Shown here: piece after piece, positions 1 through 9,064 of the stretch
Layout of the letters: each line of letters begins with the position of its first letter
Position numbering within the stretch: position 1 is the stretch's first letter
Source of the DNA: ZC4RG20 sp036381515
Lineage (GTDB): Bacteria > Pseudomonadota > Gammaproteobacteria > Steroidobacterales > Rariloculaceae
NCBI GenBank assembly: GCA_036381515.1
Contig: DASVCR010000029.1
Location: forward strand, 4,335-68,334
DNA: 64,000 bases
Direction: 5' to 3'
Program-made: the position numbers and the translations under genes
The notes under the pieces: model-generated
Told to the model about the DNA's origin: nothing
What the model saw: the letters and a program-made list of their open reading frames with translations, nothing else
Database searches by the model: none

Positions 1-171
1 CGCACCTCGCTCGAACAGCCGCACGCCCAGGTTTTCCTCGAGCGCCATCACCCGGCGAGACAGCGTCGCCTTCGGCCGACCGCTCGCCCGGCTCGCCTTG
101 CCGAAGCCCCCCGCGGAAGCGACGAGGTCGAAGTCGGCGAGCAGCCCGAGGTCGAGTTTCGACTGATCCAT
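1..171 (-). CDS. LysR-family transcriptional regulator, N-terminal part only
   Basis: The reading frame runs from an ATG at 171 off the left edge, so only the first 57 residues are visible. They form a typical LysR winged helix-turn-helix start: an N-terminal helix (LGLLADFDLVASAGGFGKAS), then a recognition segment with PKATLSRRVMALEENLGVRLFERG, where the ALE-LGVRLFER signature is the usual end of the LysR DNA-binding domain. The effector domain is missing because the window begins inside the gene. It faces the ene-reductase gene that starts at 298, the classic divergent arrangement of a LysR regulator and its target. The ligand cannot be inferred. Confidence 0.85.
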   Translation of the reverse strand, partial: MDQSKLDLGLLADFDLVASAGGFGKASRASGRPKATLSRRVMALEENLGVRLFERGA

Positions 172-206
172 ATTTGAAACGATGCGTCCAGCTTTTGTGG
201 CTTTCG

Positions 207-221
207 GTCCGGAGTCTGGAC
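207..221. promoter_or_regulatory. Putative LysR operator (T-N11-A box)
   Basis: GTCCGGAGTCTGGAC is an interrupted dyad with GTCC/GGAC arms and fits the T-N11-A rule of LysR regulators (T208 to A220). It lies between the divergent starts of the LysR gene (171) and the ene-reductase gene (298), where such sites normally sit. A further GTCCAG copy at 186-191 can pair with CTGGAC at 216-221. Binding is inferred from position and symmetry only. Confidence 0.4.
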
Positions 222-297
222 ACATTAGCCTGTCCCGGGTCCGGAAGCGAATGGTCGCCCGGGCGCCGCAGGATAACGAGAGGAGAGGAGCGTCACG

Positions 298-1392
298 ATG
301 ACGACGATATGGGACGAGGTACGAGTAGGCCGGCTCACGCTGCCGCACCGCTTCGCGATGGCGCCGATGACGCGGAGCCGCGTGCAGCCCGACGGCACCC
401 CGGGCCCGCTCACGGCCGAATACTACGCGCAGCGCGCGTCGCTCGGGCTCCTGATCAGCGAAGGCGCCCAGCCGTCGGACGACGGTCAGGGGTATCTGTG
501 GACGCCCGGCATCTACACGGACCGGCACGTCGCCGGATGGCGGCGCGTGACCGACGCGGTGCACGCCGCGGGCGGGCACCTGTTCGTCCAGCTGATGCAC
601 GTCGGGCGCGTCAGCCATCCCGATAACACGCCGCACCACCGGCAGGCGCTCGCGCCGTCGGCCGTCGCGACGGGAGAGAAGATGGTCACGGTGCGCGGGC
701 TTCAGGAGCAGCCGGTGCCGCGTGCGATGTCGATCGACGACATCCGCACGACGATCGGCGACTTCGCGCACGCGGCCGCCCGCGCGATCGAGGCAGGCTT
801 GGACGGCGTCGAGATCCACGGCGCGAACGGCTATCTCGTCCAGCAGTTCCTGTCGGTGAACGCGAACCTGCGTGACGACGAGTACGGCGGGTCGATCGAG
901 AACCGCGCGCGGTTCGCGATCGAGACGGCGGCCGCCGTCGCCGCGGCGATCGGGCCCGACCGCACCGGCATCCGCCTGTCCCCGAGCTCGACGTTCAACG
1001 CGATCGACGAGGGCGACGAGTACGAATCGCTCTATCGTTATCTCGTCCGCGAGCTCGCGAAGCTCGACCTCGCTTACGTGCACATCGTGCACCACGGCAA
1101 CGAGGAGCTCGTTCGCGACATCCGGCGGCTCTGGCCGAACGCGTTGCTGCTGAACCGCCCCGGGCGCGCCCTCGACGAGATCGCGACGGACATCGAAGCC
1201 GGGCTCGCGGACGTCGTCACGATCGGCCGCTGGGCGCTCGCGAATCCCGATTTCGTCGAGCGCTACCGCGTCGGCGCGCCGATGAACGAGCCGGATCCCG
1301 CGACGTTCTACGGCGGCGATGCGCGCGGATACACGGACTATCCGCGGCTCGACGCGATCGCCGGCGCCGAGGCAACTGCGGCTTCCGCTTGA
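298..1392 (+). CDS. Old Yellow Enzyme family alkene reductase (NemA-like)
   Basis: A 364-residue FMN-dependent ene-reductase that would use NAD(P)H to reduce activated C=C bonds, nitro groups or N-ethylmaleimide-like electrophiles in the cytoplasm. The N-terminal MAPMTRSR segment of the (beta/alpha)8 barrel is present. HGANGYL places the substrate-binding pair at H174 and N177 and the proton-donor Tyr at 179. DDEYGGSIENRARF and the C-terminal TIGRWALANPDF phosphate-binding stretch are also family hallmarks. An AGGAG ribosome site precedes the ATG. The divergent LysR gene and dyad suggest induction by an electrophile or aromatic compound. The length is normal for class I OYEs; the real substrate is unknown. 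Confidence 0.92.
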   Translation: MTTIWDEVRVGRLTLPHRFAMAPMTRSRVQPDGTPGPLTAEYYAQRASLGLLISEGAQPSDDGQGYLWTPGIYTDRHVAGWRRVTDAVHAAGGHLFVQLMHVGRVSHPDNTPHHRQALAPSAVATGEKMVTVRGLQEQPVPRAMSIDDIRTTIGDFAHAAARAIEAGLDGVEIHGANGYLVQQFLSVNANLRDDEYGGSIENRARFAIETAAAVAAAIGPDRTGIRLSPSSTFNAIDEGDEYESLYRYLVRELAKLDLAYVHIVHHGNEELVRDIRRLWPNALLLNRPGRALDEIATDIEAGLADVVTIGRWALANPDFVERYRVGAPMNEPDPATFYGGDARGYTDYPRLDAIAGAEATAASA

Positions 1393-1547
1393 ACGGCGCA
1401 GAATCGAGGAAGGCCGGCGCTGCCGGGTGCCGGCCGCTCGCGCTTGCAGGCAGGTGCAACGATCTTGATGTCACCCATTCCCCAAGTGACCCCGATCGCT
1501 CATCGAATGTAGACCTCGACCTGCTGAAGATATTGTCGTTCCGCCGC

Positions 1548-3359
1548 TCAGGAGCCGACGATCCCGCCGTCCTTCCGCATGATCGCGATCGTCGCGTCGC
1601 GCGGGATCGTTTTGCCGTCGAACTCGAGCGGGAAGCTCGTCTCGGCCGGATCGCCGTTGCCCGGATGCTGCACGTTGATGAACATCGTGCGCCGGTCCGG
1701 CGTCACGGCGATTCCCGTGACCTCGCAGCCCGGCACGCCCTCGAAGAGCCGCTTCACCTCGCCGCTCTCGGTATCGGCGACGAGCATCTGGTCGTTCAAA
1801 CCGTCGGCCTGGCCGCTGCCGTCGGTCTGGATGAACAGGCGGCCGTCCGGATCGGCCCAGAGCCCATCCGGCGACGACAGCGATTCCTCCGTGCCGTGCG
1901 TCTCCGCGGCGATCAGGAAGATTTCCCACTCGAACCGCGTGCCGACGTGATGGTCGTCGTCGCGCCAGCGAATGATGTGCCCGTGCGGGTTCGGCGCGAG
2001 CGGGTTCGCGGCGTCCGCGTCGTTGCGCCGCGCGTTGTTCGTCAGCGAGCAGTACACGTGCCCGTCGGGACTGACGGCCGTCCATTCCGGACGGTCCATC
2101 GGCGTCGCGCCGACGATGTCGGCCGCCCTCCGCGCGAACGTCAGCACTTCCGCCTGATCGGCGAACTCGGCGGCGAGCCGCGGGTCGTCGATCGTGAGCT
2201 CGAGCCACTCGCCCGTGCCGTCGTCGTTGAACTTCGCCGCGTAGAGCCTGCCGTGATCGAGCGGGCTCGAGCCTTCGTCCCGCAGCGCTTTCCAGCTTCG
2301 GTCCGATACGAACTTGTAGATGTACTCGAACTGTTCGTCATCGCCCATGTAGCCGACGATGCGGTCGTCGCGGCCGACCGCGATCGCGCAGCCCTCGTGC
2401 CTGAAGCGCCCGAGCGCCGTGCGCTTGACGGGCGGCGCGGACGGCGCCATCGGATCGATCTCGACGACCCATCCGAAGCGGTTGCTCTCGTTCACGTAGC
2501 CCGGATTCGTCAGATCGAAGCGAGGATCGAACCGGCTCCAGCCGTGGAACGACGTCCAACGCGCGCTCAGGCCGTAGCGCTCCTGCCGCGCGTTCGGCGT
2601 GAAGCCCGTGCCGCCGAAGTAGAAGTGGATGTTCTCCTCGCACGTCAGGTACGTGCCCCACGGCGTATGGCCGTTCGAGCAGTTGTTCAGCGTGCCCGCG
2701 AACGGATTGCCGGCGGGATTCGTAAGCAGCGGCGAGTCGGCCGCGGGGCCGCTGAACTCGACCGGCGTATTCACGTGGATGCGGCGCGCGTAGCGGCTGT
2801 CGACGTGCTGCCAGCGGCCGTCTCCGTTCACGACCTCGACGATCGTGATGCCGTGCGCGTGCTGCGAGACGCGCACGTCGTCGAGGCTTTGCGGATCGCG
2901 GCCGAGAATGTGGCGGCTCGTGCCGTACTCGTGATTCAGCACGAGCAGGCCGCGTTCGCTCCCTTCGAGCGGAAAGAACCACATGCCGTCGTGGCCGATC
3001 CCGACCTGCTTCTCCTGATCGGCCGCGTTCGGCGGCCACGCGAACGCGGGGCCCGACGAAGGATTGATCGGCTCTCCCCACGGAATCAGGACCTGCATCC
3101 GGTAGTCCGGCGCGATCCGCGGCGTCTTGCCGCCGCCGCCCGCGACGGGGAGCGGCGTGAAGTCCATCAGGCCCGGCCGAGCCTTGGCGCCGGGCTTTCG
3201 CGCGGCGAGCGACAGCACCGGCGACGACACGAAGAACACGGCCGCCGCCGACTGGAGGCCCCCGCGAAGCACGTCGCGCCGGCTGCAATAACGGGACAGC
3301 ACGTCGCTGAACGGACGATTCGCGGACTTGTTGCTTCTGTCGCCGAGCTGATTCCTCAT
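1548..3359 (-). CDS. PhoX-family phosphatase (DUF839), Tat-exported
   Basis: A 603-residue PhoX-type protein, a family of Ca/Fe-dependent periplasmic phosphatases that release phosphate from organic esters. The start at 3359 has a strong GGGGGAGG site. It gives an N-terminus with a twin-arginine signal (CSRRDVLRGG followed by a hydrophobic stretch), so folded, cofactor-loaded export by Tat is expected. Family hallmarks include the NNCSNGHTPWGTYLTCEEN segment, HEGCAIAVGRDDRIVGYMGD, and the late DGLWADPDGRLFIQTDGSG repeat. It stands alone and ends convergently with the ene-reductase. No Pho box was recognised upstream. The exact substrate is inferred from family only. Confidence 0.88.
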   Translation of the reverse strand: MRNQLGDRSNKSANRPFSDVLSRYCSRRDVLRGGLQSAAAVFFVSSPVLSLAARKPGAKARPGLMDFTPLPVAGGGGKTPRIAPDYRMQVLIPWGEPINPSSGPAFAWPPNAADQEKQVGIGHDGMWFFPLEGSERGLLVLNHEYGTSRHILGRDPQSLDDVRVSQHAHGITIVEVVNGDGRWQHVDSRYARRIHVNTPVEFSGPAADSPLLTNPAGNPFAGTLNNCSNGHTPWGTYLTCEENIHFYFGGTGFTPNARQERYGLSARWTSFHGWSRFDPRFDLTNPGYVNESNRFGWVVEIDPMAPSAPPVKRTALGRFRHEGCAIAVGRDDRIVGYMGDDEQFEYIYKFVSDRSWKALRDEGSSPLDHGRLYAAKFNDDGTGEWLELTIDDPRLAAEFADQAEVLTFARRAADIVGATPMDRPEWTAVSPDGHVYCSLTNNARRNDADAANPLAPNPHGHIIRWRDDDHHVGTRFEWEIFLIAAETHGTEESLSSPDGLWADPDGRLFIQTDGSGQADGLNDQMLVADTESGEVKRLFEGVPGCEVTGIAVTPDRRTMFINVQHPGNGDPAETSFPLEFDGKTIPRDATIAIMRKDGGIVGS

Positions 3360-3648
3360 TCGATCCTCCCCCGAGGCCGGCAGGGCTTCGACCGCACGCA
3401 CATGCGCCGCCGGACGCATCGCGTGCGAGCCCGCCCCGCGTGGTGCGCGCGCCGGCACGAGTGTCGCAAGGTTCGCCGCCGTCTGTCCACGCCGCGGCGA
3501 TGGGCTCGACGACGCATCGTGCGCGCTTCGCCATCGCGTGAGGTAGCATGCGCCACTCGGGGCGCACGGCCCGATGCCCACGCGTCGATCGCTCGCGCCC
3601 GGTGCCGACGAAAGCGAGCGGACGAGCAGGGAACGCCGGATTGAGACG

Positions 3649-4239
3649 ATGGCAACGCAACGAAGCATCTGTGTCTACTGCGCGTCGAGTCAGCGCTGCG
3701 CGCCCCTCTACCACGCCGCGGCGCGCCGCGTCGGCGAGATCCTCGCCGACGAAGGCTATTCGATCGTGTACGGCGGCGGGGGCGCCGGCTCGATGGGCGC
3801 GCTCGCGGACGGCGCGCTCTCGCGCGGCGGCACGGTGATCGGCATCCTCCCGAAGTTCATGATGGAGCTCGAATGGGGCCACCCGAAGCTCACGGAGCTG
3901 CACATCGTCGAGGACATGCGTGCGCGCAAGCACTCGATGCTGTCGCAAAGCTCCGGGCTCGTGACGTTGCCGGGCGGCACCGGCACGTTCGAGGAGCTTT
4001 TCGAGGCGCTGTCGCTGAAGCGCTTAGGGCTCTACGTCCATCCGATCGTGCTGCTCAACACGAACAGCTACTTCGATGCGCTGATCACGCTGCTCGAGAA
4101 GGCGGTCGACGAGCAGTTCCTCGACGAGCGCCACCTCGCGATGTGGCAGGTCGTCGACGAGCCCGAGGAGATTCCGGAGGCGCTCCGCACGGCGCCGGCC
4201 TGGTCCGAGAAGGCGCGCGAGTTCGCGGCGATTCGCTAG
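3649..4239 (+). CDS. LOG-family protein (TIGR00730), nucleoside-5'-monophosphate phosphoribohydrolase type
   Basis: A 196-residue cytosolic Rossmann-like protein. The start chosen is the ATG at 3649 (MATQRSICVYCASS), because homologues begin just before the ICVYCGSS-type strand; an in-frame ATG at 3574 would add 25 residues of unlikely sequence. YGGGGAGSMGALAD and LPGGTGTFEELFE match the family motifs YGGGxxGxMG and PGGxGTxxE, which bind the ribose-phosphate and catalyse hydrolysis of the N-glycosidic bond of nucleotides such as cytokinin ribotides. The PhoX gene is transcribed the other way just upstream. Bacterial members often act as general nucleotide hydrolases, so the substrate is open. 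Confidence 0.9.
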   Translation: MATQRSICVYCASSQRCAPLYHAAARRVGEILADEGYSIVYGGGGAGSMGALADGALSRGGTVIGILPKFMMELEWGHPKLTELHIVEDMRARKHSMLSQSSGLVTLPGGTGTFEELFEALSLKRLGLYVHPIVLLNTNSYFDALITLLEKAVDEQFLDERHLAMWQVVDEPEEIPEALRTAPAWSEKAREFAAIR

Positions 4240-4301
4240 CGTCGGCTCGCGCCTGCCGTCGGGCCGCTCGCGTCTCCGGGCGACGCTTCATGCGGGTTTG
4301 G

Positions 4302-5780
4302 TCAGGGGGAGACTTTCGTATCCTGCTTGACGAGCCGCTCGACACGGCCTGACTCGAGCAGCGACACGGCGACGATCGCCACGCACGACAATAGGAACCC
4401 CGGCACGAGCTCGTACAGCTCGAACAGCGGCCCGTCGAGCTGCGGCCAGACGACGACGGTCAGACCGCCGACGACGATGCCGGCGAGCGCGCCGTTGCGC
4501 GTCATGCCCTCCCAGTAGAGCGACAGCACGATCGCCGGACCGAACGCCGCGCCGAAGCCGGCCCACGCCCACGCGACCAGCGACAGCACGCGGCTCTCCG
4601 GGTCGAGGCCGAGCAGGAACGCGATGACCGCGATCGCGAGCACCGCGAGCCTGCCGACCCAGAGGAGCTCGGTCCGGCCGGCGTTCGCGCGGAAGAGGCC
4701 GCGATAGAAGTCCTGCGCGAACGCCGACGACGAGACGAGCAGCTGCGCGGACGCCGTGCTCATGATCGCGGCGAGGATGCCCGCAAGGCACACGCCCGCG
4801 AGCGCGGGATGCAGGAACTCGGTCGACAGCAGGATGAACACGGTCTCGCTGCTCGCGCCCTCGAGCGGGGGATCGAGCGCGAGCACGCCCGCGAGGCCGA
4901 CGATGACGGCCGCGGCGAGCACCGTGACGACCCAGACCATCGCGACGCGGCGGGACGTTTCGAGCTCTTCGGCGCGGCGGATCGCCATGAAGCGCGCGAG
5001 GATGTGCGGCTGTCCCGGATAGCCCAGGCCCCAGCCGAGCAGCGACAGCACGCCGAGCACGCCGAGCGCTTCGCCGCCGTCCCCGGCGAACGGATCGAGC
5101 AGGGCCGGGTCGCGCGCCGCGAGCCCGTCGAGCGCCGGCCCCACGCCGCCCGCGAGCTGCACGCCGAGGGCGGCGACCAGGACGAGCGCGACGAACATCA
5201 ACGTGCCCTGCAGCACGTCGGACCAGCTGACCGCGAGGAAGCCGCCGAAGAACGTGTACGCGAGCATGACGATCGAGCCCCAGAACATCGCTTCGAGATA
5301 GGGCATCGCGAACAGCGTCTCGAACAGCCGGCCCGCGGCGACGAAACCGGAGCTCGCGTAGAACGCGAAGAACACGAGGATGAACGCGGCCGTAATCGTC
5401 CGCAGCACGCGCGAGCGGTCGTCGAAGCGCCGCTCGAAGTAGTCGGGCAAGGTCAGCGAGTCCGCGAGGCGCTCGGTGCGCGTGCGCAGCTTCGCCGCGA
5501 CGAAGCGCCAGTTGAGCCACGTGCCGATCGTGAGCCCCAGCGCGAGCCAGACGGCGTCGAAGCCCGCGAGGTACGCGAGTCCCGGCAGGCCCATCAGCAG
5601 CCAGCCGCTCATGTCGGACGCCTGGGCCGAGAACGCGGTGACCCAGCTGCCGAGCCTGCGTCCGCCGAGGATGAAATCGCCGAGCGTGCGCGTGCGGCGA
5701 TATGCGACGAAGCCGAGCAGCAGGCAGACCGCCATGTACGCGACGAGGGCGGCGACGATCGCGGGGCTGTTGTCGATCAT
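4302..5780 (-). CDS. Sodium/solute symporter, PutP-like (SSS family)
   Basis: A 492-residue inner-membrane Na+/solute symporter with about 12-13 hydrophobic segments. The start at 5780 (MIDNSPAIVAALVAYM) is preceded by a GAAGGA site; an upstream in-frame start would add a low-complexity Pro/Arg stretch. The order of motifs matches PutP: LGDFILGGRRLGSWVTAFSA after the first segments, ASDMSGWLLMGLPG (sodium and proline site region), WLNWRFVA, and LGWGLGYPGQPHILARFMA in the middle. Proline uptake is the closest match, but SSS substrates diverge, so it could carry another amino acid. The BCCT gene lies just upstream on the same strand, separated by a 32-bp tandem repeat. Confidence 0.85.
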   Translation of the reverse strand: MIDNSPAIVAALVAYMAVCLLLGFVAYRRTRTLGDFILGGRRLGSWVTAFSAQASDMSGWLLMGLPGLAYLAGFDAVWLALGLTIGTWLNWRFVAAKLRTRTERLADSLTLPDYFERRFDDRSRVLRTITAAFILVFFAFYASSGFVAAGRLFETLFAMPYLEAMFWGSIVMLAYTFFGGFLAVSWSDVLQGTLMFVALVLVAALGVQLAGGVGPALDGLAARDPALLDPFAGDGGEALGVLGVLSLLGWGLGYPGQPHILARFMAIRRAEELETSRRVAMVWVVTVLAAAVIVGLAGVLALDPPLEGASSETVFILLSTEFLHPALAGVCLAGILAAIMSTASAQLLVSSSAFAQDFYRGLFRANAGRTELLWVGRLAVLAIAVIAFLLGLDPESRVLSLVAWAWAGFGAAFGPAIVLSLYWEGMTRNGALAGIVVGGLTVVVWPQLDGPLFELYELVPGFLLSCVAIVAVSLLESGRVERLVKQDTKVSP

Positions 5781-5856
5781 GTCCTTCGGTGGCGGCGGGC
5801 CGGATCGGCCGCGTTCGTTCCCGCAGCCAATGGTAAGCGACGCCGCGGTCGGGCGC

Positions 5857-5960
5857 GCCGGCCGTGCAGGCACTGGCCGCGACGCGGTGCCGGCCGTTCA
5901 GGCACTCGTCGCGACGCAGCGCCGGCCGTGCAGACACTCGTCGCGCCGCGGCGCCGGATG
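5857..5960. repeat. 32-bp tandem repeat, three full copies
   Basis: Copies begin at 5857, 5889 and 5921, each starting GCCGGCCG, with a partial fourth at 5953 that runs into the 3' end of the BCCT gene. The units differ at a few positions. The array lies between two same-strand transporter genes and codes for nothing recognisable. Confidence 0.8.
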
Positions 5961-5967
5961 CAGGAGG

Positions 5968-7671
5968 CTACAGCCGGGAAGCGGGCCGCGGCAGCGGCTT
6001 CGGCGCCGGCTGCTCGTCGGAGTCGGTCGCCGGCTCGATCGCGAGCACGAAGTCGCCGTCGTGCTCCTCGAGCCCTTGCATGCAGGCCGCCTCGAGCACC
6101 TCGGCCGCCTTCTCCTTGCGGAGGACGATCGGGTCGTGCCGCAGGTCCTTGAGCAGCGCCCAGCACATCAGCACCATCACGGCGGTGAACGGCAGTGCCG
6201 CGATGAACGTGAGGTTCTGCACGCCGGAGAGTGCCCTGTCGCCGCCGATCGCGAGCATGATCGCGGCGACGGCGCCGGTCGCCGCGCCCCAGAAGATCAC
6301 GATCCACCGCGACGGCGCGAGCGATCCCCGTTGCGACAGCGTGCCCATCACGATCGACGCCGCGTCCGCGCCCGACACGAAGAAGATCGCGACGAGGACC
6401 ATCACGACGGCCGACGTGATCTCGACGAGCGGCAGATGCGCGAGCACGTTGAAGGTCTGCGCCTCGGCGCCGCCGACGGCGACCGCGGCGCCGTCCATCT
6501 CGAGGCCGATCGCCGTTCCGCCGAAGATCGCGAACCAGACGACGCTGATCGCGCTCGGCACGAGCAGCACGCCGCCGACGAACTCGCGGATCGTGCGGCC
6601 GCGGCTGATCCGCGCGATGAACATGCCGACGAACGGCGTCCACGAGATCCACCACGCCCAATAGAACACGGTCCAGCTTTGCAGCCAGGCGCTCATCGCC
6701 TCGCCGCCGGTCGCGCCCGAGCGGGACGCCATCAGCCCGAAATCGCTGAGATACGCGCCGATCGACGTCGGAATCAGGTTCAGCACGAAGACCGTCGGCC
6801 CGACGAGGAACACGAACACCGCGAGCGCGGCCGCGAGCACCATGTTGATGTTCGAGAGGTACTGGATGCCTCTCGCGATGCCGGAGACCGCCGACGCGAT
6901 GAAGCAGATCGTCAGCGCGACGATGATCAGGACGAGCGCGCCGGTGCTGACGCCCGAGATCCAGCCTGCCTCGAGCAGGCCGGTGCGGATCTGCAGCGTG
7001 CCGATCCCGAGCGACGCGGCCGACCCGAACAGCGTCGCGAAGAGCGCGAGCATATCGATCAGCTTGCCGAGCGGACCCTCGGCTCTCTGCCGGCCGAGCA
7101 GCGGGACGAACACGGCGCTGATCAGCTTCCTGCGCTTCTTGCGGAACACGCTGTACGCGATCGCGAGGCCGGCGACGGCGTAGATCGCCCACGGATGCAG
7201 CGTCCAGTGGAACAGCGTCGTCGCCATCGCAGTGCGGAGCGCGGCGGAGGTCTGCCCGGGCAGGATAGCGCCGTCGGCGCCGACGAGCACGGTTCCGGGA
7301 GGCGGGTCGACGAAATGCGAGAGCGGCTCGCTGACGCCGAAGAACATGAGCCCGATGCCCATGCCGGCGCTGAACATCATCGCGATCCACGAGATCGTCT
7401 TGAACTCGGGCGGCTCGCCTTCGGGCCCGAGCGGAATGCGTCCGAAGCGGCTGAACGCGAGGTAGAGCGAGAAGGCGACGAACCCGGTCGCGGAGAGCAC
7501 GAAGAACCAGCCTAGGTTCACGATCAGCCACGAGAGCGCGGCGGACGTCGCGCCCGCGAGCGACTCCGTCGCGAGCCCGCCCCAGGCGACCAGCGCGAAC
7601 GTGATGGCAGCGACCGCGCCGAAGACGGCCCAGTCCGTGGCGGATCTGTCGCGTATCGACTTCGGCATCAC
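5968..7671 (-). CDS. BCCT-family transporter (betaine/carnitine/choline type)
   Basis: A 567-residue cation-coupled transporter with 12 predicted membrane segments. Hallmarks are GMGIGLMFFGVSEPLSHF (the glycine-rich TM3 region), FHWTLHPWAIYAVAGLAIAYSVF, and the signature WAWWISWTPFVGMFIAR whose aromatic residues line the quaternary-amine pocket. A long charged C-terminal tail (from about residue 500) resembles the osmosensing or regulatory tails of BetP and BetT. The reading frame opens with adjacent GTG and ATG codons; a purine-rich AGGAGG lies unusually far upstream, so the exact start is uncertain. With the GMC oxidoreductase near 60 kb it could support glycine-betaine metabolism, but that is inference. 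Confidence 0.9.
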   Translation of the reverse strand: MMPKSIRDRSATDWAVFGAVAAITFALVAWGGLATESLAGATSAALSWLIVNLGWFFVLSATGFVAFSLYLAFSRFGRIPLGPEGEPPEFKTISWIAMMFSAGMGIGLMFFGVSEPLSHFVDPPPGTVLVGADGAILPGQTSAALRTAMATTLFHWTLHPWAIYAVAGLAIAYSVFRKKRRKLISAVFVPLLGRQRAEGPLGKLIDMLALFATLFGSAASLGIGTLQIRTGLLEAGWISGVSTGALVLIIVALTICFIASAVSGIARGIQYLSNINMVLAAALAVFVFLVGPTVFVLNLIPTSIGAYLSDFGLMASRSGATGGEAMSAWLQSWTVFYWAWWISWTPFVGMFIARISRGRTIREFVGGVLLVPSAISVVWFAIFGGTAIGLEMDGAAVAVGGAEAQTFNVLAHLPLVEITSAVVMVLVAIFFVSGADAASIVMGTLSQRGSLAPSRWIVIFWGAATGAVAAIMLAIGGDRALSGVQNLTFIAALPFTAVMVLMCWALLKDLRHDPIVLRKEKAAEVLEAACMQGLEEHDGDFVLAIEPATDSDEQPAPKPLPRPASRL

Positions 7672-7860
7672 CGACGGCGCCGGCCGTAGCAGCGCCTCCT
7701 TCCTCCTGCTTGCCGTGAAGATGCGAACCCTGACGGATTATGGCCGCGAGAGCAACCCCGGATGGGGGTGTGCGCGGACATTTCGTTTCGTTTTCGGGAA
7801 CATTCGGCGGCGGCCCGCGGCGGATCGGCGCCGTGCCGCGGCTGATCGCGCGCAGGCACA

Positions 7861-7920
7861 GCAACCGATCGCGTCGCGCCGCAACCGGTCGCGCCGCGCC
7901 GCAACCGATCACGCCGCGCT
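7861..7920. repeat. 20-bp tandem repeat, three copies
   Basis: Three adjacent units beginning GCAACCG at 7861, 7881 and 7901, each 20 bp and differing by a few bases. The array lies between the BCCT start and the end of an aldo/keto reductase gene and has no visible coding role. Confidence 0.75.
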
Positions 7921-7992
7921 GCGGCCTTTAAGCGCCGCACCGCTCCGAAGCGCGTGCCGCACCGGACGGGTAGGGCCGCGGCCGTGCGGCGG

Positions 7993-8943
7993 CTAGTCGC
8001 CGGCCTGCGTCAGCGCCGCGACGTCCTCGGCCGTCAGCCGCAGCTGCGTCGCGAGCACGAGGCTTTCGAGCTGCTCGAGCGACGTCGCGCTCGCGATCGG
8101 CGCCGTCACGCCCTCGCGCGAGATCAACCACGCGAGCGCGACCTCGGCGGGCTTCGCGTCGTGGCGCTTCGCGACCTCGTCGAGCGCGTGCAGGATCCGC
8201 CGTCCCCGGTCATCGAGGTACTTGCCGACGACCCGCTCCCCGCGCGGGCTCTTCGACGCGTCCTCCGGGGACCGATACTTGCCGGTCAGGAAGCCCGAAG
8301 CGAGCGCGAAGTACGGGATCACGCCCAGGCCTTCCGCGAGGCAGAGATCGCGCAGCTCGCCCTCGAAGCCCGCGCGATCGTAAAGGTTGTATTCGGGCTG
8401 CAGCACCTGGTAGCGGGGCAGCCCGTCGGTCGCCGCGGTCTCGAGCGCCTCGCGCAGCTGCGCCGCGTCGTAGTTCGAGCAGCCGATCACCCTGACCTTG
8501 CCGTCCTCGATCAGGCGCTGGTAGCCCCGCAGCGTGTCGTCGATCGGCGTCTCCGGATCGGGGCGGTGGCTGAGGTAGACGTCGATGTAGTCGGTGCGCA
8601 GCCGCCGCAGCGAGTCCTCCGCGGCCTGCACGATGCGCTTCGCGGAGAGCCCCTTCTTGTCCGGCGCGAGCGTCGTGCCGACCTTCGTGATGATCACGGC
8701 CTCGCTCCGCTTCCCCGTGCGCGCGAGCCAGTTGCCGATGATCGTCTCCGACTCGCCGCCCCGATTGCCTTCGACCCACATCGAGTACGAGTCGGCGGTA
8801 TCGATCGCGTTGAAGCCCTGGCCGAAGAAGTTGTCGAGCAGCTCGAACGAGCCGCGCTCGTCGACGGTCCAGCCGAAGACGTTGCCGCCGAACACGAGCG
8901 GTGCAATTTCGATGTCGGTGTTGCCGAGAGGCCGTTTCTGCAT
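7993..8943 (-). CDS. Aldo/keto reductase
   Basis: A 316-residue NADPH-dependent oxidoreductase of the (beta/alpha)8 fold, probably cytoplasmic. The start at 8943 has an AAGGAG site, and MQKRPLGNTDIEIAPLVFGGNVFGW is the usual N-terminal strand. The catalytic tetrad is present: D48 and Y53 in FNAIDTADSYSMW, K87 in VIITKVG, and His in YLSHRPDPETP. The C-terminal IASATSLEQLESL segment binds the cofactor phosphate. It resembles the YajO/Tas-like group acting on carbonyl compounds. It is divergent from the acetyltransferase gene, with 121 bp between the starts, so the two could share regulation. The substrate is unknown. Confidence 0.9.
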   Translation of the reverse strand: MQKRPLGNTDIEIAPLVFGGNVFGWTVDERGSFELLDNFFGQGFNAIDTADSYSMWVEGNRGGESETIIGNWLARTGKRSEAVIITKVGTTLAPDKKGLSAKRIVQAAEDSLRRLRTDYIDVYLSHRPDPETPIDDTLRGYQRLIEDGKVRVIGCSNYDAAQLREALETAATDGLPRYQVLQPEYNLYDRAGFEGELRDLCLAEGLGVIPYFALASGFLTGKYRSPEDASKSPRGERVVGKYLDDRGRRILHALDEVAKRHDAKPAEVALAWLISREGVTAPIASATSLEQLESLVLATQLRLTAEDVAALTQAGD

Positions 8944-9064
8944 GGTCAGCTCCTTGCGCTTCGATCTCCTCGCGCCCGCCGCGGAAAGGCGCCATTCGAT
9001 TGTCGGCGCAGTGGCGCCGTGCGTAAACTGGATCGTCTCCCCTGCCGGCATAGTGGAGGTCGCC

